Source of the DNA: an uncultured Clostridia bacterium
GTDB lineage: Bacteria; Bacillota; Clostridia; Christensenellales; Borkfalkiaceae
Length of the DNA stretch: 51,018 nt
Assembly (NCBI GenBank): GCA_947627765.1
Contig: CANQXA010000011.1
Coordinates: 1 to 51,018, forward strand
Reading direction: 5' to 3'
The notes beneath the pieces were generated by a model, which saw only the letters and a list, made by a program, of their open reading frames with translations, was not told the origin of the DNA and did not search any database. The position numbers and the translations under genes were made by a program. Below are positions 16,774 through 25,517 of the stretch, in pieces (positions within the stretch are counted from its first letter, which is position 1; the number at the start of each line of letters is the position of its first letter).

Positions 16774-19700
16774 TCAGTTTTCCTTGGTGGGAAGAATCGC
16801 TTCGGGCATCGTGTTCACAACTGCCGTAGTAGCGGCATCTTTTTGGTAAGTAACCACAAATTTTTGACACTTTGTCGTACCGGTAAAAGAAATTTCCACG
16901 GACTGTACGGGAGAGCCAGACCAAACACCACTTTTGAACTCGCCGACATTCGCCGTTCCAGACAATGAGCCATCTAAAGTAATTTCAATACTCGTAATCT
17001 TATATCCCGTAGGAACAGAAATCGTAAGTTTGGAATTCTTGTAGAAACGAACGGCATTGGTGTAAAATGCTGGTGCAGTCCCTTTTTTGTCCCATTCAAA
17101 GGTTATATGCTTAACGGAAAACGGGAAAGCAACTTTTTCAGCGTTCCCAAAGCCTTGTTTCGAGGCGTCCCATGTGATACTACCGGTCGCACCTGGCTCA
17201 AGCTCTTCAAGCACCGCGGAAACGGTAATCTCTTTCTCCAATGTCTTGGTAACGCTTCCGCAATGCGCCACGATGACGATTTTGCCCGTCGCGTCGCCTG
17301 AGGAAGAATCGGGACGCGTCACTTTCAGCGTAATAGTCATGGCGGCTTCCGTCACTCCACTAATTGCGCTATTTTCACTCGTTGCCGTAAACGTAACTCC
17401 CGTCACAGTGGAGGTCAGAGTAATATCGGAAGTCACGGTCTTGGTAAATATAAGAGCGTCGAGCGCAGCCTGCGCCTTTTGCTCTTCGGTAACGGTATAC
17501 GCTACTGCCTGCGGATGTGTTGTATCGCCAGACTTGGCATTGATTTCGGGAGTAGTGCTATCACTATTAGCGCTCTTATAATTCTGAAGATATCCGTAAA
17601 TCGTAATTTGCGCACCTTTGATTAAATCGCCGGAAAGTACGATAAATTTCTGATCAAGGTACAGCTTATACACTTGGATCGCATCTTCGGATTTATCGGT
17701 ACTATTTGCCGAATCAGCAATATACACATAACCAAAACTCTTTGTATCGCTATAATATGTCCCCGTTTTGATTACATAACCTTTCACATAAACCAAACCG
17801 GAATAAGCATTTGGTTGCAACGAACCGGCCTTGACCAATGCCTCAGCAACCGTATAAGCGTCTTCTATAGAAGTTCCGCTGTGTTCAAAGTGATAAGTGG
17901 GATTTACAGTAATCTCAAAGCTCTTTTCCGCACTCTCATCGCCCTCGGAAAGGGTTGCTTTGATCATAACCTTAACCGCATCCACTTCGGGTAATGACAA
18001 AATGGAGAGTTTGTTATCAGTGATGCTGACATTTGCCGTGTTGCCGCCCACGACTTCCCAACTGATGTTGACAGTGCCAATTTGGGTGGGAAGATCGATT
18101 GGCGTCTCGGTCATTGCATCGAAAGAAGTCTGTTCAATCGTGAGTGATTTCAAAGCAGCGTCCACGCGGTCTTTCGCAGTCTGAGAGCCACCCCCCCCCG
18201 GTTCAACTGCGTCCGTGCCGAACATGATAGAAGTCACACGGGCCGCCTTTTGGCCGGCTGTCAAGGTGAACTGCTGTTCGCCCGTCGTATCGACTACATA
18301 CTCGATCGTATAAAGATTATATGCGTTCGAACCGTCTTTTATGGTGGTCGTCTCGGTCTTAACGATATTGGCAGTCAATTTCGTCGTTCCGGCAGTGACA
18401 GAAAGAAGGTAATCCTCTGTGGAATCCAATGCCAACAGATAAACTGTGATCTTGGTAAACGTACCGGTTACCGTGAGGGTACCGTCGTTCTTCCTAATCA
18501 TAAGGAAATTGTAGGTGCCCTGTTTCGAAGGATATACACCGGATACGGTTACCTGATAATTATTCACGGTATGCGTGCCAGCATATTTGTCGTATTCAGA
18601 ACTTGCGCTTGAATTCAAAACCTTCAAAGATTCGGGCTTAATTTCGAGCGGCCCTTCCGCAGGTTCGGGTTCGGGAGTGGAAGGTGTGGTGGGCTCGTAA
18701 TAAATGACAACGGGGTTGCTACCGGTGAAATTCATTTCCTTGGAAAGCGTGACTGCGTTGTCGTAAAGGTTGTCTACTTCATTATTGTAGTAATTGCCGC
18801 CGAGATAACGGGTCTCATCGCTGTAAGTTGCGCTGAACGTACCATAGTCGGTATTCCACTTCCATTCGATCGCGTCTGCACTCGGAGTATTTACCAAGCG
18901 CATATTCTTGTAACTTACATTGAGATATGCTTCGAGATACTGATTGCCGATCTTGAGGAAATATCTACCGTTTTCGATGCTCACAGTGATCGTTGCCGCT
19001 TTGGAAGCATCGTGATCCACAACCAAACCGCCCTTGGGGCCGATCGTGCCCGTAACATACCAAACAAGATTGTTCGTCTTGTCTCTCAGAACAATATTGT
19101 AATCCCCTGCTTCGGGAGCGGGCTTCTCATCGGGCTGAGGACCGGGGCCGGGTTCGGGTGTGGTGCCGCCGTTAACGCTTACAACGGTACCGCTACTGAA
19201 TTCGGGGGTTTTGGATTCGCCATAGAGCACCAACGTTCCTTGAATCGTGACGGTATCGCCTTCTTTGATTTCGGTGATCCCCGTCCCGAGCTTGGGATAA
19301 TAAGCTATGACGGTCGTGCCTTCGACGGTGATATTGAACTTATAATTGCCGGAGTTACCAGGCTCAGGCGTACCGGTAACCACACCGGTGAGCTCATAGG
19401 TGCCCTTCATTTCCTCCTCAGAAGTCAATCTTTTGAGGATCTCGGCGGGCTGATAGGTATAACCGCAGGAGCAGGTGTTGTTTACGGGTTCGCAAGGCTG
19501 AGTAACTTTTCCGTCCGGAGCAGTGCAGTTCTCGGCAGAGCAAGTCGCGGTGTGCGTCCAAGCGTTTGCGTCATGCGTGAATGTGCCGAGCCTATGGATA
19601 TGGGCGCCATCGGGAGCGTAGGTAATGGAAATTTTGAAGATGAAGGCGCGATATGTCGTTTCAATCGTGACGGAATAAGCGGGATCGAACTCGAAGGTGT

Positions 19701-20574
19701 GCGCCGACGTCTCGCCGACGGAAGGAGTTTGCGCAGTGGAGCCGTTGACGGAGATCTTATCGATCTTGTCTGCGGATTCCGTGGCGCCAGACCCGTCTTT
19801 CCAACCCTGTGCGACAAGGGAAACCTTACTGATGGGCTTGGAGAAGGTGAGCGTGAGCTTACCGCTATCACCGCTCTTACCGAACTTCAAATAGCCGTCT
19901 TTTACATTATCGATGCCGCCGCTCGTACCGTCGGAACCGGTGTAAATATTTTTAGCTTCATCGACGGTTTCGAGGAGGCTGTCTTCTGAGCCCGAACCTT
20001 GAAGGACCGTAAGCGCCGTCGCCGCATCAAGTCTACCATAAGACGTTGCGGAATAGTCAGCGTATTTTACGCCCGAGAAATCGAACTCTTCATCGCCCTG
20101 TGCAACGATCGCCTCCGCGGGAATCGTATGGGAGAAGCTGGCGGTTGCGGAGGCTTGTTTGACTTTCACGGTCGCCTTCAAAGTATAAGGGACTTCCAAT
20201 TCGCCGCGCGTGATGTGAATGGTCACCTGCGACGACGCGGTATCCATGGTACCTACGCTCACATAGTCGGCATAAGTCTCAACTTCGGACGTGACGGTCC
20301 ACTCGACGGTGTAGAAATCATCGCCGACCTTCGTCCTTCCAATCACGGTGTAATCGGTGGGCGTGGACGAACCGTCTTTGCTTTCATACAAACTTCTGAT
20401 CGTGCTGATCGCGTTGTTGGCAATCGTCTGATCGGTTGTAGAAGGCCCGGGACCGGGGCCGGGGATGTCGGGGTTGTCGGGATCGGTCACCTTGATGGTA
20501 CAGCCGACGAAGCTGACGCACATTGCGGCTGCAAGCACACCTGAGGCGAGCCCGAATAGCCATCTCTTTTTCAT
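16774..20574 (-). CDS. Giant multidomain lipoprotein with OB-fold and Ig-like modules (1266 aa)
   Basis: Predicted surface lipoprotein: signal peptide MKKRWLFGL..., lipobox FVGC with Cys25, then a Pro/Gly linker (IPGPGPGPS). Visible modules: a carbohydrate-binding-like or beta-sandwich region (about 150-310); a Cys/His cluster (HIHRLGTFTHD, CSAENC, TCSCGY) near 320-375; an OB-fold-like segment (TGVVTGTPEPG...VTIQGTLVLYG, about 390-455); beta-rich repeats separated by Pro/Glu linkers; two atrophied bacterial Ig-like domains; and a second OB-like segment (VYVKGYVIKTG...ITIYGYLQNY). No catalytic site recognised. A G9 tract (18191-18199) encodes EPGGGG. Last gene of the importer operon, 91 bases after the SNase lipoprotein. 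OB folds next to a nuclease suggest nucleic-acid capture, but OB folds also bind sugars. Confidence 0.75.
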   Translation of the reverse strand: MKKRWLFGLASGVLAAAMCVSFVGCTIKVTDPDNPDIPGPGPGPSTTDQTIANNAISTIRSLYESKDGSSTPTDYTVIGRTKVGDDFYTVEWTVTSEVETYADYVSVGTMDTASSQVTIHITRGELEVPYTLKATVKVKQASATASFSHTIPAEAIVAQGDEEFDFSGVKYADYSATSYGRLDAATALTVLQGSGSEDSLLETVDEAKNIYTGSDGTSGGIDNVKDGYLKFGKSGDSGKLTLTFSKPISKVSLVAQGWKDGSGATESADKIDKISVNGSTAQTPSVGETSAHTFEFDPAYSVTIETTYRAFIFKISITYAPDGAHIHRLGTFTHDANAWTHTATCSAENCTAPDGKVTQPCEPVNNTCSCGYTYQPAEILKRLTSEEEMKGTYELTGVVTGTPEPGNSGNYKFNITVEGTTVIAYYPKLGTGITEIKEGDTVTIQGTLVLYGESKTPEFSSGTVVSVNGGTTPEPGPGPQPDEKPAPEAGDYNIVLRDKTNNLVWYVTGTIGPKGGLVVDHDASKAATITVSIENGRYFLKIGNQYLEAYLNVSYKNMRLVNTPSADAIEWKWNTDYGTFSATYSDETRYLGGNYYNNEVDNLYDNAVTLSKEMNFTGSNPVVIYYEPTTPSTPEPEPAEGPLEIKPESLKVLNSSASSEYDKYAGTHTVNNYQVTVSGVYPSKQGTYNFLMIRKNDGTLTVTGTFTKITVYLLALDSTEDYLLSVTAGTTKLTANIVKTETTTIKDGSNAYNLYTIEYVVDTTGEQQFTLTAGQKAARVTSIMFGTDAVEPGGGGSQTAKDRVDAALKSLTIEQTSFDAMTETPIDLPTQIGTVNISWEVVGGNTANVSITDNKLSILSLPEVDAVKVMIKATLSEGDESAEKSFEITVNPTYHFEHSGTSIEDAYTVAEALVKAGSLQPNAYSGLVYVKGYVIKTGTYYSDTKSFGYVYIADSANSTDKSEDAIQVYKLYLDQKFIVLSGDLIKGAQITIYGYLQNYKSANSDSTTPEINAKSGDTTHPQAVAYTVTEEQKAQAALDALIFTKTVTSDITLTSTVTGVTFTATSENSAISGVTEAAMTITLKVTRPDSSSGDATGKIVIVAHCGSVTKTLEKEITVSAVLEELEPGATGSITWDASKQGFGNAEKVAFPFSVKHITFEWDKKGTAPAFYTNAVRFYKNSKLTISVPTGYKITSIEITLDGSLSGTANVGEFKSGVWSGSPVQSVEISFTGTTKCQKFVVTYQKDAATTAVVNTMPEAILPTKEN

Positions 20575-20665
20575 ACCTACTTCTCCTTTTGATTGATATA
20601 TTTTTTTGTCAAAAGACCTAATTTGATTCCCCGCGGAGCGACAAGCGCCCGCGGGGGTGAGAAAC

Positions 20666-22087
20666 TCAAGCGAGGAATTCGAAATAATCGAACCTATGAC
20701 ACTTGATCTGGATCTGGCCGCTGAATTCTTCGACCAAACCTTTTACGTTGAACTTCTTATTCAAAAAGTCTGCCTTGGTCACGAGTTGGGTGTTTTCCTT
20801 ATCCTTATACAGGACTTCCGTGCGGATCTGAATGGTCTTACCGCTATTATCGAAGGTGCAGGTGAGCGTCATTGCGCCGGCGCTGTTCCCCGAATCGGTG
20901 GTGTATACATTCGTGCAAGTGAGATTTTTCAGGTAGACCGCCGTATTCAGAATCGCCCTGCCGTAGTCCAACGTCACGTTTTCCTCGGCGCCCTCTTCGT
21001 CTTCAAAGGTGATGTCAAGCGTGCCGCCGGCGATCTTGGCAGGATCGGTTTCCGCGAAGCCGGGATCGTTGCCTTCGCTGATGACTGTGGTATTCTTCGT
21101 GGGATCCCCGTACGGGTCGTAATCAATGCCGGAGAGCTGATAGATCGAATCGTTGAAGATCGTAATGCTACCGACGAAACGCAGGCGGCTACCGACTTTG
21201 AGGATCGAAAGAAGCTGCGACCGCGCATTGTAACCGTAGTAGACCGAAATACCGAAGTTTACACCGAGCTCGGCGTCGAAATCCTCGATATAGACGGACT
21301 GACTGAATTCCGCCGTGATCACGCCCTCTACGCACACCGATTTATCGACATATTCGTCGAGATGGCAACGGAGTTCTTTGAGCGTAATGGGGATCGCGTC
21401 GCCCTCGTAGAAGTTGGGATCGACCGTATCTTCGGGCGAGAAGACCTTCAACTGCTTCGCACGCGCCTGTGCAAGTGCGGCGGACGCGACTGTGCCGTAG
21501 CGGGTGCTCGCGGTAGAGGAGGCGCGCGCATAACCCTCTTGAAGGAGCTCGATGTTGAGGTTGCGGAACGTATCTTCCCCTTTGGGCTTGTACCAAACCC
21601 AAAGCATGAGACGCTTGCTCGCGGTAGAATCGAAATTCCATTTCGTGTCATCCGATTCGACGACGATCTGCTCGGCGGTTTCAAGTTTGGAGCGCGTGAA
21701 GTTGGAAGCGGATTTGCCCCACTTCTCGATCGTGCCCGTCGATTCGGGCGTGTTGACCGCAAGGTAGCGGGCTTTGATGTAGCCGTCCGACTCGTCGAAG
21801 TCGCCTTCGTGGTAGGTCGTCAGTGTAGAATTTTTAACGGGATCGAAGTGGGTAGTATCGCCGTCGATAAAGAGACGGGGCTCCACCTCCTGCTTCTTGG
21901 TCTCGCTTGAGAAATCAAGACTGACCTGACTCACGTAGTCTACGGTTTCGGAGGGACCGGGATCGGGGCCGGGATCGGGACCGGGATTCGGATTGTTGCC
22001 GTATTCGACGCTGCAACCCGCAAATACGGGGATCGCGAGCATCGCAACGCAAAGCATGGAAACCAAAGATTTACCAAACCGTTTCAT
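20666..22087 (-). CDS. Thermonuclease (SNase-like) lipoprotein with two OB-fold-like domains
   Basis: Surface-anchored nuclease candidate, 473 residues. Lipobox VFAGC (Cys25), Pro/Asp/Gly linker, then an SNase domain (about 70-205). Equivalents of the staphylococcal nuclease catalytic residues are present: D77 in DGDT, R107, T113 and E115 in RYLAVNTPE, and R159. The metal ligand Asp40 is Asn112 here, so activity or metal preference may be altered. Two OB-like segments follow (about 220-320 and 385-473, the latter ending IQIKCHRFDYFEFLA). The domain mix recalls Bacillus YhcR, which combines OB, SNase and 5'-nucleotidase domains in one protein; here the nucleotidase is a separate lipoprotein. 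It is directly downstream of an ABC importer binding protein (38-base gap). Confidence 0.82.
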   Translation of the reverse strand: MKRFGKSLVSMLCVAMLAIPVFAGCSVEYGNNPNPGPDPGPDPGPSETVDYVSQVSLDFSSETKKQEVEPRLFIDGDTTHFDPVKNSTLTTYHEGDFDESDGYIKARYLAVNTPESTGTIEKWGKSASNFTRSKLETAEQIVVESDDTKWNFDSTASKRLMLWVWYKPKGEDTFRNLNIELLQEGYARASSTASTRYGTVASAALAQARAKQLKVFSPEDTVDPNFYEGDAIPITLKELRCHLDEYVDKSVCVEGVITAEFSQSVYIEDFDAELGVNFGISVYYGYNARSQLLSILKVGSRLRFVGSITIFNDSIYQLSGIDYDPYGDPTKNTTVISEGNDPGFAETDPAKIAGGTLDITFEDEEGAEENVTLDYGRAILNTAVYLKNLTCTNVYTTDSGNSAGAMTLTCTFDNSGKTIQIRTEVLYKDKENTQLVTKADFLNKKFNVKGLVEEFSGQIQIKCHRFDYFEFLA

Positions 22088-22125
22088 ATCGTTTCACCTA
22101 TTTTTTCATGGGCGGGACCTTTCGG

Positions 22126-23565
22126 TCAGTTGCTGTATTTGCACATATTGATCGCTTCTTGGAACGCGCTGGCGATCGTCCCGTCGATATTGCTTCCGGA
22201 ATAGCCGAAGATCTTCGTCATCATTCCTCCTACCTGCTGGCGCGCCATTGCGGAACCTGCAAACGCGGGGGAAGTATAGTACGCGCTCGCTTGATCGGAG
22301 CAGACCTTGACGGAGAGCCCGGTGAGATAATCATTGCCGCCCGTCTCCGCGTCTTCCAAATACTTCTTGTAAATCGCGTTCTGCTGCATATAATCCATCT
22401 TCAAAACGGGCATATAACCCGAATCGTTGGAGAACGCGGCCTGGAAGTCGATATTCGTCGTCAAGAATTTTACGAACAGCCAGCTTGCGAGAACTTCCTG
22501 CGGATCCTTATGCTTGAGAATGCACACCGAGGGACCCTGCGAGATGACCTTGGGTCTTTCGGGCTTGAGCTGGGGAATGGGAACGATGCCGACTTCGAAA
22601 GGATAAACGCCGTCAACTTTCGCGGGAGCCTGATACTGCGCGCCCGCGGAGGAGCCGATGCACATATAGCACTTCTGTTCCTGGAAGATCCCCGACGTAT
22701 AGTTGCCGTTGAGCTGTTGCGTCGTGAAATATCCTAAGTCGTACCATTCCTTGAAACGCTTTACGAACGCCCTGTTCTCGGGAGTATCCCAAAGATAATT
22801 CTCGCCCTCGGCGGAAGTATAGGGAGTGTTGCCCTGTTCGCACATGGTGATGAACCAGTTGGATTCGGAATCGTAGCCGAATGCGAAAGCGTTGGAGTTG
22901 ATTTTCTTGATCTCTTCGCAGACATCTTCCATCTCGTCCCACGTTGTGGGGGGCTCCAACTCATGCTCGGTGAAGAACGTCTTGTTGTAGTACATGACTT
23001 CCGTGGACTTCGAGAAGGGAAGCATATACATCGTTTCACCGTCGCCGAACTGATAGCCCTCGTTCCAATAGCTCTCGATGAACATATTCTTTTCCTCTTC
23101 GGTCATGCCGAGAGTCGTCTCCGTGCCGTCTTGAAGCGTGAGCTTGTAGTCTGCATAGGCACCGCCGGGGATGAAATCGTTGAGCGGCTGTACGGCATTG
23201 CCGACGTTGTAGAACGCGACGTGGTCGCCGTAGCAATAGGTGATGTTCGGACCGCCGTCGTCGAGAAGGATCTCTGTGGAAACGGTATCGTAAGTGGAGT
23301 CGTAATTGCCGACATTCTCCTGCTTGACCGTAATGTTGGGATAGATCTGCTGAAACGCCTCGATCTGCGCCTTCAAACGATTGGTCAGCGTCGCACCCAT
23401 TGTGTGAAACATCGTAATCTCAACGGGAGTCGTAGTGTCGAATCCGCCCTCCGGCATTTCAAAAGTCGGCTTCTTTCCGCTGCCGCACCCCGTCATCGAC
23501 AGACAGGTTGCCACCGTACAAGCCATCATGCCAGCCATGACTACTGCACCGAACCTCTTTTTCAT
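22126..23565 (-). CDS. ABC importer substrate-binding lipoprotein, CUT1/UgpB type
   Basis: Extracellular binding protein of the family-1 (sugar, sugar-phosphate) importers, 479 residues. Signal peptide ends in lipobox MTGC (Cys27). The mature part opens with VEITMFHTMGATLTNRLKAQIEAFQQIYPNI-like fold-1 sequence and keeps the hinge-region PFSKSTEVMYYNKTFF, plus PTTWDEMEDVCEEI. Such proteins bind oligosaccharides, glycerol-3-phosphate or related ligands; the specificity cannot be read from these motifs. Gene order ATPase-permease-permease-binding protein-nuclease is unusual in lacking any glycoside hydrolase, and the neighbouring nuclease points to a nucleic-acid-derived ligand (inference). Confidence 0.9.
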   Translation of the reverse strand: MKKRFGAVVMAGMMACTVATCLSMTGCGSGKKPTFEMPEGGFDTTTPVEITMFHTMGATLTNRLKAQIEAFQQIYPNITVKQENVGNYDSTYDTVSTEILLDDGGPNITYCYGDHVAFYNVGNAVQPLNDFIPGGAYADYKLTLQDGTETTLGMTEEEKNMFIESYWNEGYQFGDGETMYMLPFSKSTEVMYYNKTFFTEHELEPPTTWDEMEDVCEEIKKINSNAFAFGYDSESNWFITMCEQGNTPYTSAEGENYLWDTPENRAFVKRFKEWYDLGYFTTQQLNGNYTSGIFQEQKCYMCIGSSAGAQYQAPAKVDGVYPFEVGIVPIPQLKPERPKVISQGPSVCILKHKDPQEVLASWLFVKFLTTNIDFQAAFSNDSGYMPVLKMDYMQQNAIYKKYLEDAETGGNDYLTGLSVKVCSDQASAYYTSPAFAGSAMARQQVGGMMTKIFGYSGSNIDGTIASAFQEAINMCKYSN

Positions 23566-23613
23566 TCTGTTCTCCTTCTATTTTTATTTATTTTTTTTCT
23601 GCTGTATGGGCTA

Positions 23614-24558
23614 TCAGCCCTTGATCCCGCTTCTCGAAACGCCGCGCATGATGTATTTGCGGAAGAAGATGAAGACGAGGAGCAGGGGGATCGTTACGAG
23701 CACGACCGCCGCCATCTGCACGGGATAGTTGACAAATTGCGTTCCTGCGATCTGGAATTGCGCATTGCGCAAACCAACCGTGATCAGTGTGTGCATCGTA
23801 TCCCGCGCGACGAGGTTGGGCCAAACATAGGAGTTCCACGCGCCCATCATCTTCAAAATCGTAATGGTTATGAGCGTGGGAGCGGCGAGCGGGATCATCA
23901 CTTTCCAAAGATATTTGAGATCGCTTGTCCCGTCCACCTTGGCGGCAAGATAGAGCTCGTTGGGGATCTGCATGAAGTTCTGCCTTAGCAGGTAGATGTA
24001 AAATACGCTGACCAAGAACGGTACGATCAAAACGGTGTAGGTGTTACGGATAGACGCTACCGTGAGGAAGTTGGTGACCGTGAACAGCTCGCCGGGGATC
24101 ATCATCGTGGCGAGAAGCGCCCCGAACAGGAAATTCTTCCCGCGGAATTCCATCCGCGCGAAGGCATAAGCGGAAAGGACCGTTATGATGAGGGAAAGAA
24201 TCGTCGAGACGATGCCGACGATACAGGTGTTCAGAAACAGCCTGCCGAGATTGAGATCTTTGTTTGCGAACACTGCGGCATAGTTGTTCCACTGGATCTG
24301 ACGGGGCCAAAAAGTCTGCTTCATCGAATTATATTCGTTGAACGACTTAAGGGAGGAGATCAGCATCCAATAGAACGGGAACAGGACGACGACCGCCATG
24401 ACCGTCAGGAACGTATACAACCCGATTTGGGCGAACACTTTCCCCACCGTCTGCATTTTGGAGACGCGGTCGATGGATTTATATTTCATATTCGTGAGGC
24501 TCCCTGCGGCGGGAGTCTCTTGGGAAACGCTTTCCGCCGGTTTCTTCGGTTCCGCCAT
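23614..24558 (-). CDS. ABC importer permease, MalG/UgpE type
   Basis: Inner-membrane permease with six predicted helices (first near residues 45-65: TFLTVMAVVVLFPFYWMLISS). The EAA loop, which contacts the ATPase, reads ELYLAAKVDGTSDLKYLWKVMIPLAAP. ATG was chosen by AGGGGTG five bases upstream, giving 314 residues; a longer upstream reading would run through the other permease gene. An unusual Pro/Ala/Ser-rich cytoplasmic N-terminus of about 35 residues precedes helix 1. Second permease of the operon, 11 bases after the first. Confidence 0.9.
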   Translation of the reverse strand: MAEPKKPAESVSQETPAAGSLTNMKYKSIDRVSKMQTVGKVFAQIGLYTFLTVMAVVVLFPFYWMLISSLKSFNEYNSMKQTFWPRQIQWNNYAAVFANKDLNLGRLFLNTCIVGIVSTILSLIITVLSAYAFARMEFRGKNFLFGALLATMMIPGELFTVTNFLTVASIRNTYTVLIVPFLVSVFYIYLLRQNFMQIPNELYLAAKVDGTSDLKYLWKVMIPLAAPTLITITILKMMGAWNSYVWPNLVARDTMHTLITVGLRNAQFQIAGTQFVNYPVQMAAVVLVTIPLLLVFIFFRKYIMRGVSRSGIKG

Positions 24559-24569
24559 TGCAACACCCC

Positions 24570-25517
24570 TTAGTAATGGACTTTCTTCTTGCTCACATAC
24601 AAATTGATGATCGTGACTGCAAGAATGATCGCGAACAGAATGAGCGCGGCGGCGCTCGCCCTGCCTTGGTTGCCCTTGATGTTTTCGTAAATGAAGCCGA
24701 CCATGGTATTGAGCCTTCCGGGATCGTGTGCGGGACCCATGTCCTCGCCGAAGATACCCACGACGCTCGAATATTCCTTGAATCCTCCGATAAAGCCCGT
24801 GATGACGACATACGCGATCATCGGGGAGAGAAGCGGCACCGTGATGCGCCAAAAGATGCGGAAACGGGAAGCGCCGTCTACCTTCGCGGCTTCATAGTAC
24901 TGCTTATTGACGCTCTGAAGCCCGCCCAAAAGGACGAGGATCTTGAAGGGCAACGCGTTCCAAATAATATACAGGATGAGGACCGCCATGTTCGCCGTTT
25001 TCGTAGACCCTGTACTGACCCATTTTATCGGCGATCCTCCAAAGGCTTTGATGATCGTATTGATGATCCCGATCGAAGAAGGTTCGATCCCCGGACCGCC
25101 CCCGATGATATCGAACATCGCCATGAAGACCATGCCGATGGCGATCGCGTTCGTCACATAGGGAAGGAAGAAGATCGTCTGAAAGATCCTTCTGAGAAAC
25201 TTGATCGAGTTGAGTGCGACCGCGATCAATAGCGCCAACATGGTAGAAACGGGCACCGTGATGACGGTAAGAAGCATCGTATTGCCGAGACACTTTATAA
25301 AGCTGGGATAACGGGTAACTTTGACGAAATTATCAAACCCGAAACGAAACTTGGTCCCGCTCAGCTCCGCCATGATGCTGTAATCTTTCAACAGCGACAT
25401 TCTGATGGTATTGATGATAGGCCATACCGTGAAAACCGCAAGAAGCGCCAACGCGGGCAGGAGATACAGCCACGCCTTCCATTGATTCTTCTTCTGTCCT
25501 TTCGTACGCTGCATCAT
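24570..25517 (-). CDS. ABC importer permease, MalF/UgpA type
   Basis: Membrane permease of 315 residues with six helices. It starts MMQRTKGQKKNQWKAW and a first helix LYLLPALALLAVFTVWPII. The EAA motif is YYEAAKVDGASRFRIFWRITVPLLSP. Pairs with the MalG-type permease to form the channel. Start and stop overlap: ATGA shared with the ATPase gene upstream, 11 bases to the next permease. A large loop after helix 3 carries FDIIGGGPGIEPSSIGI. Confidence 0.9.
   Translation of the reverse strand: MMQRTKGQKKNQWKAWLYLLPALALLAVFTVWPIINTIRMSLLKDYSIMAELSGTKFRFGFDNFVKVTRYPSFIKCLGNTMLLTVITVPVSTMLALLIAVALNSIKFLRRIFQTIFFLPYVTNAIAIGMVFMAMFDIIGGGPGIEPSSIGIINTIIKAFGGSPIKWVSTGSTKTANMAVLILYIIWNALPFKILVLLGGLQSVNKQYYEAAKVDGASRFRIFWRITVPLLSPMIAYVVITGFIGGFKEYSSVVGIFGEDMGPAHDPGRLNTMVGFIYENIKGNQGRASAAALILFAIILAVTIINLYVSKKKVHY

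Noticed and set aside
23614-24852. 412-residue version of the MalG-type permease
   Set aside because: The extra N-terminus is an out-of-frame reading of the MalF-type gene; ATG 24558 has a ribosome-binding site and begins a normal permease.
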